Shown in pieces: positions 1 through 7,287 of a DNA stretch of 9,598 nucleotides (position 1 is the first letter of the stretch; each line of letters starts with the position of its first letter). Under the pieces are notes generated by a model. It saw only the letters and a program-made list of their open reading frames with translations, searched no databases and had not been told where the DNA came from. Both the position numbers and the translations under genes were made by a program. The stretch is from Planctomycetes bacterium GWF2_50_10 (lineage in GTDB: Bacteria > Planctomycetota > Phycisphaerae > Sedimentisphaerales > GWF2-50-10), in the NCBI GenBank assembly GCA_001824635.1, contig MHYB01000044.1, positions 1,347 to 10,944 on the forward strand, given 5' to 3'.

Positions 1-1350
1 AACTGAGCCGAGGACTTCATTTTCAATGGTAAGCTGGCGCTGGTCTTTTGTGGCAAGTCTCTGTTTCTTCTCAAAGATGGCGCGGCGGACGCGGCTTTTC
101 GCGGCTTCGTTGCCCAGCGGTACGAGGAGATGCATGCCGAGGCTGTGGTCTTCAAAGCGATTGTCCCAAAGCAGGTCGTAGGCATCGGAACGGGTGGCAC
201 CGAGACCGTTGATACGATAGTTATAATCCAAATTAACCACGGGCAAGGCCTGATTTTTGAAGAAATCAATATTCTCGGCGGCAATGGCAAGCTGGAGCTC
301 GAGTTCGAGCAATTCCATACGGTTTGTGACGGCCTGCGAGATCAGGTCGTGCTTGTTCAAATTGTACTGGAGCGGGTCGGGGCTGGTGAGGGGAATGACC
401 TTAGTTTTTGTTTCGGGCGTTATGCCGGGAATATTTAGTACCTGCTTGAGCTGTCGCTCGCGGTCGAGGAGATCGTTTTCGGCGATGATTATGCCTTCAA
501 CCTTGGAGGCGACGCCGGCCTGGGCGCGGATAATTTCGATTTCGGGGGATTCGCCCATTTCAACAAAGCGTTTTGCGAGATTCAGCTGGGCGACGGCGAG
601 ATCGTATTCCTGCCTGCGGACTTCAAGGGCTTTCCTGGCGGCGTAAAGGCGCCAGTAGAGACGGTCGGCAATGGATACGACACGGATGATCTCAAGCTTG
701 GTGAGCGACTTGGTGATGTCCAGTTCATATTTGGCGATGCGGATGGAATATGTGTTGACCTTTTTGCCGGCGTTGCGAAGGAGCGGCTGGCTGAGGGAAA
801 ATAAAAGGTCGGATTCATAAGTTGGATTGAGAAGGGAGAATTCGTTGTTTGTGTCGGTTTTGGAATCATTGAGGGTTACCGATGCAACGCCGCCTGTTGT
901 GAGCGGTTTCTGGATGCCGGCGCTGGCGGTCGTGTTGGTAACTTCAGAACCTTCAAGGCGTGAGCCAACGGGGGTATCGAATTTATTCTGCCTGACATCG
1001 GCGATGAAGGCGGCTTCGAATTTTGCTTCTTCGGCGCTCAGGGTCTGGGCGGCAATGGAGGGTGAGAGCAGCTGGACTTTGAGGTCGAGGTTATTTTCGA
1101 TGGTGTAGGCGCGGGCCTGTTCAAGAGTGAGGGCCAGTTCGTTTGGTTCGGGGCCGGTTACAGGCGCGGGCTTATTCGGCTCGCAGGGATCGGCGGGCGT
1201 GAGCTTAAGGGTATCAATGGTCTGGAGCTGGGTGGGCGAGGGATTGATCTTATAAAAGCTTTCGATGGGTTTGCATTCATCGCAGCCTGAAATGACTAGG
1301 ACGAGAGTTAAGAGTGAAAACGAAAATAATTTGTACATAATTTTATTCAT
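1..1350 (-). CDS. TolC-family outer membrane efflux lipoprotein, 3' end cut by window edge
   Basis: This is the outer membrane channel component expected for the tripartite exporter encoded just upstream. 450 residues are visible and the C-terminus lies beyond position 1. A hydrophobic signal (residues 8-20) ends in a lipobox I-S-G-C with Cys23, so it is probably a lipoprotein. A Pro/Asn-rich stretch (about 52-70) follows. The first OEP-type helical region starts near 72 with LALTLEQARAYTIENNLDL, and a long helical stretch with the QPLLRNAG motif lies at 188-195. The second half starts near 335, with PLGNEAAKSRVRRA at 411-424, a pattern usual near the end of the second OEP repeat. I chose the ATG at 1350 because GAGG lies 9 nt upstream and it overlaps the permease stop by 8 bp. 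An in-frame ATG at 1338 has no ribosome-binding site. Family assignment is firm; the substrate is unknown. Asp at the residue after the lipid Cys is odd for an outer membrane lipoprotein. Confidence 0.88.
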   Translation of the reverse strand, partial: MNKIMYKLFSFSLLTLVLVISGCDECKPIESFYKINPSPTQLQTIDTLKLTPADPCEPNKPAPVTGPEPNELALTLEQARAYTIENNLDLKVQLLSPSIAAQTLSAEEAKFEAAFIADVRQNKFDTPVGSRLEGSEVTNTTASAGIQKPLTTGGVASVTLNDSKTDTNNEFSLLNPTYESDLLFSLSQPLLRNAGKKVNTYSIRIAKYELDITKSLTKLEIIRVVSIADRLYWRLYAARKALEVRRQEYDLAVAQLNLAKRFVEMGESPEIEIIRAQAGVASKVEGIIIAENDLLDRERQLKQVLNIPGITPETKTKVIPLTSPDPLQYNLNKHDLISQAVTNRMELLELELQLAIAAENIDFFKNQALPVVNLDYNYRINGLGATRSDAYDLLWDNRFEDHSLGMHLLVPLGNEAAKSRVRRAIFEKKQRLATKDQRQLTIENEVLGSV

Positions 1351-2611
1351 GCCTGAGAGCCTCAATTGGGTCTAGCCTGGCGGCTTTGACCGCGGGGAAA
1401 AATCCGAAACACAAGCCGACTACTGCGGCAAAACCGAACGAAAGCGCAATCGACCAGAACGGGATATACGTTTTATTGAAATACGGGGTGGTCTGCATTA
1501 TTCCGCGGATGATGAGTTCGCCAAGCAATATGCCAAGGAGGCCGCCGAGGAGACAGAGTACTATCGCTTCGATGAGAAACTGCATGAGGATGGCGGAGCG
1601 GCGGGCGCCGACGGCTTTACGCAGACCTATTTCGCGGGTGCGCTCGGAGACGGAGACAAGCATTATATTCATGATGCCGACACCGCCGACGATCAGCGAT
1701 ATGCTTACGACGGAAGCAGCGACGAGTGTGATCATGGCGGAAATCTGGGAGAACTTATCTATGTAGCTTTTGACGGACTCGACCTGGAAGGTATCGGGTT
1801 CACCGGGTTTTAGGCCGCGGGTTTTGCGGAGAAAGAATTTCATTTCCGCCTGGGCTTCCTCGCTTAGCTCGGTAGTTTTGGATTCGGCGAGGGCGTAGAT
1901 CCAGGGGGTGGCGTTTATTTTAAGGCCTGTTCGGAATGGGATGTAGACGTTGAACCTATCCTGGCCACCGCCGCCGAGGACGGCCATTTCGGGTCGCTTT
2001 TCGATGACGCCGATAATACGGTACTGGCGTGTTGCAATGGTGATGATCTCGCCGACACATTCTTTTGGGAGATTGAGCTTGTTGCGGAGTTCGACGCCGA
2101 TGCGGCAGACGGGCAAGGCGCCCATTTCATCGATGGCGGTGAACATTCTGCCCTGAAGGGGCTGACTTTTTTCGATTTGCTGATATTCCGGCTCGACGCA
2201 CTGGAGGCGGACACCGTCAACCGATTTTTCGGCGTAGCGGACTTTTTGCGTTCCGAGCCAGCCGGCCAGGCCGATGCGTTTGACCGAGGGGCAGTTTTCA
2301 AGGAGGCCTTCGAACTGCTTGGAGCGAAACATGATAATGGTCCAGGAGGCGTTTTTTTTTGGGCCGGTGTTGGGCCATTCGGGCTGGATGTAGATGTTGT
2401 TGGTACCAAAGGTTTCGAGGTCTGAGAGGACTTTTGCTTTCAGGCCGGATAGGACTGCGATTACTGTGATGACGGCGGCAACGCCGATGACGATGCCGAT
2501 CACTGTAAGGATAGATCGCATCTTGTTGGACCATATCTGACCAAGCGCGAGCAGGATGGACTGGATCAGGAAGCGTATGAATACGAGGGGCATTGCTAAG
2601 ATGGTTTTCAT
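1343..2611 (-). CDS. MacB/FtsX-type ABC transporter permease
   Basis: This 422-residue inner membrane subunit of a MacB-like mechanotransmission exporter has the classic four-helix layout: TM1 about 36-58, a large periplasmic domain about 60-288, then TM2 about 292-318, TM3 about 342-370 and TM4 about 386-408. The conserved cytoplasmic loop motif SERTREIGLRKAVGARRSAI is at 322-341, and the typical end KAARLDPIEALRHE is at 409-422. The start is an ATG with AGGAG 5 nt upstream and overlaps the ATPase stop as ATGA, implying translational coupling. The permease lacks a fused ATPase domain because the NBD is the separate preceding gene. The periplasmic domain is where substrate or adaptor contact is expected, but nothing in it names a substrate. 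The coding strand has a run of nine A's in codons 83-87. Related alternatives are LolC-like or YknZ-like permeases; the adaptor and TolC neighbours favour a MacB-like exporter. Confidence 0.92.
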   Translation of the reverse strand: MKTILAMPLVFIRFLIQSILLALGQIWSNKMRSILTVIGIVIGVAAVITVIAVLSGLKAKVLSDLETFGTNNIYIQPEWPNTGPKKNASWTIIMFRSKQFEGLLENCPSVKRIGLAGWLGTQKVRYAEKSVDGVRLQCVEPEYQQIEKSQPLQGRMFTAIDEMGALPVCRIGVELRNKLNLPKECVGEIITIATRQYRIIGVIEKRPEMAVLGGGGQDRFNVYIPFRTGLKINATPWIYALAESKTTELSEEAQAEMKFFLRKTRGLKPGEPDTFQVESVKSYIDKFSQISAMITLVAASVVSISLIVGGVGIMNIMLVSVSERTREIGLRKAVGARRSAILMQFLIEAIVLCLLGGLLGILLGELIIRGIMQTTPYFNKTYIPFWSIALSFGFAAVVGLCFGFFPAVKAARLDPIEALRHE

Positions 2612-3351
2612 ATCTGCTCCTGCGCGGGACGAGGGTGGTGGCCATTCAGGATGTCGGAGATGATCTGGCCGTCTTTCATTTTGATGATGCGTTTTGCGCG
2701 GGCTGCGACGGAATCTTCGTGGGTTACCATTATGATGGTCTGGCCCTGGCTGTGGAGCATGTCGAAGAGATCAAGTATTTCGTCTGTGGTTTTTGTGTCG
2801 AGATTGCCGGTGGGTTCATCGGCGAGCAGGATGCTGGGGTTGCAGATCAGGGCGCGGGCAATAGCGACACGCTGCTTTTCGCCGCCGCTGAGCTGATTGG
2901 GGCGGTGTTTCATTCGTTCTTTGAGGCCGACGCGTTCGAGTGCTCCGATGGCTTTTGCCCTTCGGCCGAGCCAGCCATTGCGGGCGTAAATGAGGGGGAG
3001 TTCGACATTGCGGACGGCGCTGAGTTTGCCGAGGAGTTCAAAGGACTGAAAGACGAAGCCGATGCGTTCGTTTCGTATTTTGGCGAGGGAGGAGTCTGTC
3101 ATTTTGCTTATGTCGAGGCCGTCGAGCTGGTATAGGCCGGAGGTGGGCCTGTCGAGGCAGCCGAGTACGTTTAGGAGAGTGCTTTTGCCGGAGCCGCTTT
3201 TGCCCATAATGGCAAGGTATTCATTTGCCTTTATTTCGAGATTGATCGTGCGGAGGCCGTGGATGGATTCAGCGCCGAGCTTATACACTCTGCTGACATC
3301 CTGAAAACGGAGTACGACTTTTTCGGCTGAAGTTTGCGTATTATTTTGCAT
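2608..3351 (-). CDS. ABC transporter ATP-binding protein, MacB/LolD class
   Basis: This 247-residue cytoplasmic ATPase powers the adjacent permease. All ABC motifs are present: Walker A GKSGSGKST at 50-58, Q-loop Gln102 in FVFQSF, signature LSGGE at 154-158, Walker B ILLADEP at 174-180 with catalytic Glu179, D-loop GNLD at 182-185 and H-loop His211 in VTHED. The sequence SGSGKSTLLNVLGCLDRPTSG and the stand-alone length of about 230-250 residues are typical of the LolD/MacB (o228) class. The gene sits 8 bp after the adaptor gene and overlaps the permease start by four bases. The ribosome-binding site is weak, so translation may depend on the upstream gene. The family is certain. The precise partner set is inferred from the operon. 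Confidence 0.95.
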   Translation of the reverse strand: MQNNTQTSAEKVVLRFQDVSRVYKLGAESIHGLRTINLEIKANEYLAIMGKSGSGKSTLLNVLGCLDRPTSGLYQLDGLDISKMTDSSLAKIRNERIGFVFQSFELLGKLSAVRNVELPLIYARNGWLGRRAKAIGALERVGLKERMKHRPNQLSGGEKQRVAIARALICNPSILLADEPTGNLDTKTTDEILDLFDMLHSQGQTIIMVTHEDSVAARAKRIIKMKDGQIISDILNGHHPRPAQEQI

Positions 3352-3359
3352 CTGGTGAA

Positions 3360-4742
3360 TTATTTCGTTGATTTGGATTTTGAGTTTGCATCGGCGGCAG
3401 CGGGTTTTACTTCGTCTTCCTTGAGCTTCTGATCGTGGGCGATGCTTTCGAGCACCTTGTATGGGCCGGTGACGAGTTTATCGGTATCCTTAAGGCCAGC
3501 GGTGATGATCGTGTACTGGAGATCGCTGGCGGAGGTCTTGACGGGGGTTATGACGGCTTTGCCATCGACGTACCGGAAAACGACAGTGGCGAAGGTTTTG
3601 GTTTTATCTACGAGTGGGCTGTTCTTGATGTCGGGCGGGAGCGAATCGACTTCCCTGCCGAGGACGGCCTGGCTGGGTACTTTGATGACGTCGGTGTGTT
3701 TTTTGACTTCAATGTCGACGTCGGCGGTGAGGCCGGAGAAGATGCGGTCCTTGTTGTCGTCGAGGAGGATCTCGACTTCGAAATACCGGCCGGAGCTTTG
3801 GCCCATGGACTGAGCCATTTTAAGCGCGACGGTGTCGACGGTACCGATGCAATCATTGGAATCGAAGCCGGCGATGCGGATCTTTGCTTTCTGGCCTTTC
3901 TGGATCTTGGCGATATCGACCTCATCGACCTGGGCCGCGACGAGCATGCGGGAGAGATCGGCGACTTCCATTATGACGGTGCCGGGGTTGTTCATTGTGC
4001 CGTAGATGACGACTTCACCGACTTCGGCGTTGACCTGGGTTATGATGCCATCAATGGGGGTGGTGATGGTGGTGTAGGTGAGGGCCTGGCGGGCGCGCTG
4101 GATGCGGGCTTCGTCGGCTTCGAGATTGTGCTGGATCACGTCAAGGTTCCTTCGTGAGGCTTCGAATTTGTGGACGGCGGAATCGTATTCGCTTTTGAGC
4201 TGGTCGAAGCGGGCCTGGGCCTGTTCGAAGGTTGAGGCGGAGATGTCCTTTGACTTGAGGAGTTCTGATTTGCGATTGAAATCGAGATGGGCCTGGGTGA
4301 GAGTGGCCTTGGCGGCGGCGAGAGCATCTTCCTGGCCATTGAGGGATTCTTTTTCGACTTCAAGCTGTGAGGCGAGGGCTGCCTTGGTGGCGGTGGCGGA
4401 TTTGAGTTCGGTTTCAAGTTCGGTGGAATCGAGGCTTACGAGCACTGATGGCGGTATGGGTGGATTTGCGTTTGGCTGGCCGCAGGTGACGCGCTCGCCC
4501 ATTTTATATGGCAGAGCTATTATGCGGGCGGATACTTTTGCGCTGATGGTAACTTTTTTCTTGGGTTCGAGCGTGCCGGGGCAGGTGACGTATTCGACGA
4601 GTTCGCCGCGCGTGGGTTTTTCGAGGCGGACGGCGGTGGCCGCTTTATCCGCGGAGGATTTGTTTGTGAAATATTTTACCGTGCCGAAGATGACTGCGAA
4701 AACAACTACGACAATGATACTGAGTTTGATGAATTTACGCAC
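3360..4742 (-). CDS. Periplasmic adaptor (membrane fusion) protein, MacA/HlyD-like
   Basis: This 460-residue adaptor bridges the ABC permease and the TolC-like channel. Residues 5-22 form an N-terminal membrane anchor or uncleaved signal. A split lipoyl/barrel-sandwich domain lies at about 62-105 and 223-262 (TITTPIDGIITQVNAEVGEVV). Between them is a helical hairpin (about 107-222) rich in Ala, Glu, Lys and Gln. A beta-barrel (about 265-345) and a membrane-proximal domain (about 352-430) follow. The tail (about 438-460) is polar and rich in Lys, Ala and Ser. Two oddities are visible: a Pro/Asn-rich insert (PNANPPIPPS, 90-99) in the first lipoyl half, and an extra stretch of about 20 residues (364-386) just after KVPSQAVLG. 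The start is GTG with AAGGA 6 nt upstream. It is the first gene of the exporter operon and reads away from lctP. The adaptor family is firm; MacA-like is the best subgroup because of the MacB-type partners. Confidence 0.92.
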   Translation of the reverse strand: MRKFIKLSIIVVVVFAVIFGTVKYFTNKSSADKAATAVRLEKPTRGELVEYVTCPGTLEPKKKVTISAKVSARIIALPYKMGERVTCGQPNANPPIPPSVLVSLDSTELETELKSATATKAALASQLEVEKESLNGQEDALAAAKATLTQAHLDFNRKSELLKSKDISASTFEQAQARFDQLKSEYDSAVHKFEASRRNLDVIQHNLEADEARIQRARQALTYTTITTPIDGIITQVNAEVGEVVIYGTMNNPGTVIMEVADLSRMLVAAQVDEVDIAKIQKGQKAKIRIAGFDSNDCIGTVDTVALKMAQSMGQSSGRYFEVEILLDDNKDRIFSGLTADVDIEVKKHTDVIKVPSQAVLGREVDSLPPDIKNSPLVDKTKTFATVVFRYVDGKAVITPVKTSASDLQYTIITAGLKDTDKLVTGPYKVLESIAHDQKLKEDEVKPAAADANSKSKSTK

Positions 4743-4748
4743 AGTGGA

Positions 4749-4753
4749 TCCTT
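4749..4753 (-). promoter_or_regulatory. Ribosome-binding site for the GTG-started adaptor gene
   Basis: On the minus strand AAGGA lies 6 nt before the GTG at 4740-4742. It is the only good Shine-Dalgarno match near the 5' end of this reading frame and decides the unusual start codon. Confidence 0.7.
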
Positions 4754-4835
4754 ATATATCCTAAAACTTGCCATTGCGAATGCGGCATTATTAATATGAC
4801 GAACATTAGCACGAAATTGTTACAAGTTTTTTACC

Positions 4836-4852
4836 ATTTGCAAATATATTTG
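4836..4852. promoter_or_regulatory. Overlapping palindromes, possible operator
   Basis: ATTTGCAAAT (4836-4845) and CAAATATATTTG (4841-4852) are each perfect palindromes and share the CAAAT in the middle. This makes three half-sites in alternating orientation (ATTTG, CAAAT, ATTTG). The site sits near the middle of the divergent spacer, a usual place for a regulator that affects both directions. AT-rich sequence gives such palindromes by chance fairly often, so the role is speculative. Confidence 0.3.
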
Positions 4853-4894
4853 TTATTTATTCGCACGGGGGGTGAAAAGACAGTGCTTTTTGAT

Positions 4895-4921
4895 TTGAGT
4901 TTTGGGGCGGGTTGCTATATT
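4895..4921 (+). promoter_or_regulatory. Weak sigma-70-like promoter candidate for lctP
   Basis: TTGAGT (4895-4900) and TATATT (4916-4921) are separated by 15 bp, shorter than the preferred 17. A start a few bases downstream would give a leader of about 45-50 nt before the lctP ATG. This is only a consensus match by eye. Confidence 0.22.
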
Positions 4922-4974
4922 TTTATCATCTGCACGGAGACTGCTACTTAAGTGATTGGCTGGATTGGAGTTAT

Positions 4975-6582
4975 ATGTCGGTATTGAATTTAGACCTGGC
5001 AATGGCGATATTGCCGCTGGCGGTGCTTATCTATCTTATGACTAAGAAGCGGCCGGTGCCGGCGTTTGTGGCGCTGCCGGTGGTGGCGGCGGGGCTTTGG
5101 ATTTTGAAGCTGACGTATTTTAAAGATCCGGCTATCGAAGTGAATGCGACTGTAATAGACGGGCTGCTTACGGCATTGAAACCTATCACTATTGTGTGGG
5201 GAGCGATATTTCTTTTTAAGTCAATGGAGCATTCGGGGGCGATGGCAACCCTGCGCGAATGGCTAAACGGAATTACGACAAACCGTGTGGCGCAGGTGAT
5301 GATCGTGGCGTGGTCTTTTTCATTTTTGATCGAGGGGTCGGCGGGATTTGGCACGCCTGTGGCGATAGCGGCGCCGATACTGGTGGGGCTGGGGTTGGAG
5401 GCGGTGCCGGCGGTGATAGTGTGTTTAGTGTTTAATTCGGTGCCGGTGACGTTTGGAGCGGTTGGGGTGCCGATGTGGTTCGGGCTTGGGGAGGTGGGGC
5501 TTGGAGGGAAGGAACTGGTTGAGGTGGGGTTTGTGTGCGCGATGATAAATACGGCGGCGGCGCTGATGATGGGGGTGATCGGGATGCTTTTTGTGGCGCC
5601 GGCACGGGAGGTGAGGGCGAATATCTGGTTTATCGTGCTGAGCATTGGTTTGTGTGTGGGGCCTTATTTGGGGGCGGCATATATCAATGTTGAATTCCCA
5701 TCGATAATCGGGGGGCTTATCGGTACGGTTTTGTCAGTGGTGCTTGCGCATTACGGGGTGGGACTTGCGGGCGAAAAGGCGCACAAGCCTGGTAAGGAAA
5801 AAAGAATCGGTCAGGGCAAGTTGGTGAAGGCGCTGTTTCCGCTGTGGGCTACAGTCGCGATACTGCTTGTTACACGGATAGACACGATGGGATTGAAGGG
5901 GCTGCTCAATGCCGAGGGGCCGGTGTGGGGGGCGGTGATACCCTGGGTGGGTACGTTTACGATCAGTCCGGCGTTGTCTGTGACGCTTAAGAATATCCTT
6001 GGGACAGCAACTACCTGGAATCATAAGTTCCTTTATATACCATTTATCATACCGTTTTTTGTGGTTGGTTTTGCAACGCTTGCGTTATTGCGTGCGCCCC
6101 GGCAGGAGTTCAAGGCGGCGTGGAGCCAGTCGATACACCGGATGCGTCACCCGGTAATAGCTTTGCTTGGGACGCTTGTATTCGCAAAACTTTTTATGGC
6201 TGGGCCTAGTTCCTGCACGATGCTCATAGGCAAGGCACTGGCGCAGGCGGCTGGGAATTACTGGTATTATTTCGCATGGGGGCTCGGTGCGCTGGGGTCG
6301 TTTTTTGCGGGGTCGAACACGATTTCAAACCTGACGTTTGCGCCGATACAGATATCCATAGCGGGCGCACTGGGGCTTAATAAGACGCTGGTGCTGGCGC
6401 TGCAGTGCGCGGGCGGAGCGATGGGCAAGATGATCTGCATTCACGATATCGTGGCGGCGTGCTCGGTCATCGGGCTAAGCGGAGTTGAGGGTTTGATACT
6501 TAAGCGGACGATAATTCCGATGCTGGTATATGCTGCAATAGCAGCGGCGTTGGTACCGCTGCTATTGCTATATGTTCGTTAA
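4975..6582 (+). CDS. lctP: L-lactate permease family transporter (LctP/LldP)
   Basis: This 535-residue inner membrane carrier belongs to the lactate permease family, which imports L-lactate and related 2-hydroxy acids such as glycolate by proton symport. Nearly the whole chain consists of hydrophobic membrane segments. Family hallmarks are AWSFSFLIEGSAGFGTPVAI at 112-131, NSVPVTFGAVGVP at 154-166, AGSNTISNLTF at 445-455 and AGGAMGKMI at 479-487. Length is close to the usual 530-560. I chose the ATG at 4975, which has GGAG 4 nt upstream. The frame is open further upstream to a TTG at 4912, but that would add a polar 21-residue extension without a ribosome-binding site. The gene stands alone, with no lactate dehydrogenase genes beside it, so the exact substrate is open. 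Its codons favour G at the third position, while the minus-strand exporter genes favour C. Confidence 0.93.
   Translation: MSVLNLDLAMAILPLAVLIYLMTKKRPVPAFVALPVVAAGLWILKLTYFKDPAIEVNATVIDGLLTALKPITIVWGAIFLFKSMEHSGAMATLREWLNGITTNRVAQVMIVAWSFSFLIEGSAGFGTPVAIAAPILVGLGLEAVPAVIVCLVFNSVPVTFGAVGVPMWFGLGEVGLGGKELVEVGFVCAMINTAAALMMGVIGMLFVAPAREVRANIWFIVLSIGLCVGPYLGAAYINVEFPSIIGGLIGTVLSVVLAHYGVGLAGEKAHKPGKEKRIGQGKLVKALFPLWATVAILLVTRIDTMGLKGLLNAEGPVWGAVIPWVGTFTISPALSVTLKNILGTATTWNHKFLYIPFIIPFFVVGFATLALLRAPRQEFKAAWSQSIHRMRHPVIALLGTLVFAKLFMAGPSSCTMLIGKALAQAAGNYWYYFAWGLGALGSFFAGSNTISNLTFAPIQISIAGALGLNKTLVLALQCAGGAMGKMICIHDIVAACSVIGLSGVEGLILKRTIIPMLVYAAIAAALVPLLLLYVR
6535..6568 (+). terminator. Perfect 13-bp inverted repeat inside the 3' end of lctP
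   Basis: GCAATAGCAGCGG (6535-6547) and CCGCTGCTATTGC (6556-6568) are exact reverse complements around an 8-nt loop. The structure ends 11 nt before the lctP stop codon and is followed by TATATGTTCGTT, only moderately T-rich. It could be part of a terminator, or an mRNA 3'-end stabilising stem that must unfold for the last codons to be translated. The repeat is directly visible; the function is inferred. Confidence 0.45.
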
Positions 6583-6603
6583 AAGCTTGTATTCTTAGCT
6601 TTT
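6581..6603. terminator. AT-rich inverted repeat across the lctP / cyclophilin junction
   Basis: AAAAGCT (6581-6587) and AGCTTTT (6597-6603) are exact reverse complements around a 9-nt loop. The repeat spans the 12-bp gap between two convergent stop codons and gives a T run after the stem on each strand, the usual shape of a small bidirectional terminator. The stem has only two G-C pairs, so it would be weak alone. Confidence 0.4.
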
Positions 6604-7239
6604 GGCTTCAATCACTTTGACTGAGGTGATAATCACCGGTTCAACAGGCACATCGCCGTGGGGACCTTTATTTCCCGTTTTCACTTTGGCTATGGCATCG
6701 ACTACTTCCATTCCCTTTATCACTTTTCCGAATACGGCATAGCCTGGATTTGACTTGCCTTGATAATTAAGGAAATCATTGTTTTTCAAGTTGATAAAGA
6801 ATTGGCCGGTGGCGCTGTCGGGGTCGTTGGTGCGAGCCATGGCGAGAGTGCCGCGGTCGTTCTTTAAGCCGTTGCTGGCTTCATTCTTGATGGGGGCATG
6901 CGTAGACTTTTGCTGCATATCTTTTGTAAAACCGCCGCCCTGGATCATGAAATCTGGTATGACGCGATGAAAAATAGTGCCGTCAAAGAATTTTTCGTTG
7001 GCATACTTTACAAAGTTGGCCGCGGTGATCGGGGCGTTTTTGTTATCGACCTCGATAATTATGGTGCCCTTTGAGGTAACCATTTCGAGCTGGGTCTTTT
7101 CGGCCGGTTTTGCATTTGGATCATTCTGAGTCATGGCTGGTTTCTCCTTGGGAGCATTTGGATCGTTGGCCGCTTGTACACCAATGCCTGCCGCACAAAC
7201 CACAATACCCGCTGTTAAAATTTTGAATACATTTGTCAT
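6595..7239 (-). CDS. Exported cyclophilin-type peptidyl-prolyl cis-trans isomerase
   Basis: This 214-residue enzyme catalyses cis-trans isomerisation of X-Pro bonds during folding of exported proteins. A signal peptide (1-23) with probable cleavage after VQA places it in the periplasm. A Pro/Asn/Lys linker (24-49) containing NDPNA twice (25-29, 39-43) follows. The cyclophilin domain (about 51-212) has FHRVIPDFMIQGGGF at 90-104 with catalytic Arg92, Phe97 and Gln100, and LAMARTNDPDSATGQFFINL at 132-151. Its compact form resembles bacterial PpiA/PpiB. The ATG at 7239 has AGGA 5 nt upstream. The gene is monocistronic by position, convergent with lctP, with a hairpin-rich region upstream. Cys15 lies within the hydrophobic signal core but does not fit a lipobox, so I read it as soluble. 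The enzyme family is certain. Confidence 0.95.
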   Translation of the reverse strand: MTNVFKILTAGIVVCAAGIGVQAANDPNAPKEKPAMTQNDPNAKPAEKTQLEMVTSKGTIIIEVDNKNAPITAANFVKYANEKFFDGTIFHRVIPDFMIQGGGFTKDMQQKSTHAPIKNEASNGLKNDRGTLAMARTNDPDSATGQFFINLKNNDFLNYQGKSNPGYAVFGKVIKGMEVVDAIAKVKTGNKGPHGDVPVEPVIITSVKVIEAKS

Positions 7240-7287
7240 ATCTGTCCTTTCGTTAATTGCAAGCTCGAAGCACGAAACACATTTTAC

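Larger units (their letters stand above)
4743..4974. promoter_or_regulatory. Divergent intergenic region between exporter operon and lctP
   Basis: This 232-bp spacer separates two divergently read units and must hold promoters for both. Its central part (about 4785-4860) is much richer in A+T than the flanking genes. It holds overlapping palindromes at 4836-4852 and a TTGT-t-ACAA near-palindrome at 4818-4826. I could not pick a convincing -35/-10 pair for the minus strand. No RNA gene is apparent. Confidence 0.6.

Noticed and set aside
1915..2409. A 164-codon alternative frame on the minus strand inside the permease
   Set aside because: It is a Ser/Pro/Lys-rich frame-shifted reading of the permease. 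The permease frame itself is intact from start to stop with its family motifs.
2593..3135. A 180-codon open frame on the plus strand opposite the ABC ATPase
   Set aside because: The ATPase on the other strand has every family motif, and the antisense product has none.
3435..4157. A 240-codon open frame on the plus strand opposite the adaptor gene
   Set aside because: It mirrors a clearly conserved adaptor on the minus strand, its product is an unnatural Gly/Asp-rich string, and long antisense frames are expected with this codon bias.
4078..4764. A 228-codon open frame on the plus strand opposite the adaptor 5' end
   Set aside because: Its product is Ser/Arg/Ala-rich with no family resemblance, and it lies entirely opposite the helical hairpin, membrane anchor and start of the adaptor.
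4912..4974. A longer N-terminus for lctP starting at the TTG at 4912
   Set aside because: There is no ribosome-binding site, the added 21 residues are polar and aromatic, and the ATG at 4975 has GGAG and starts just before the first membrane segment.
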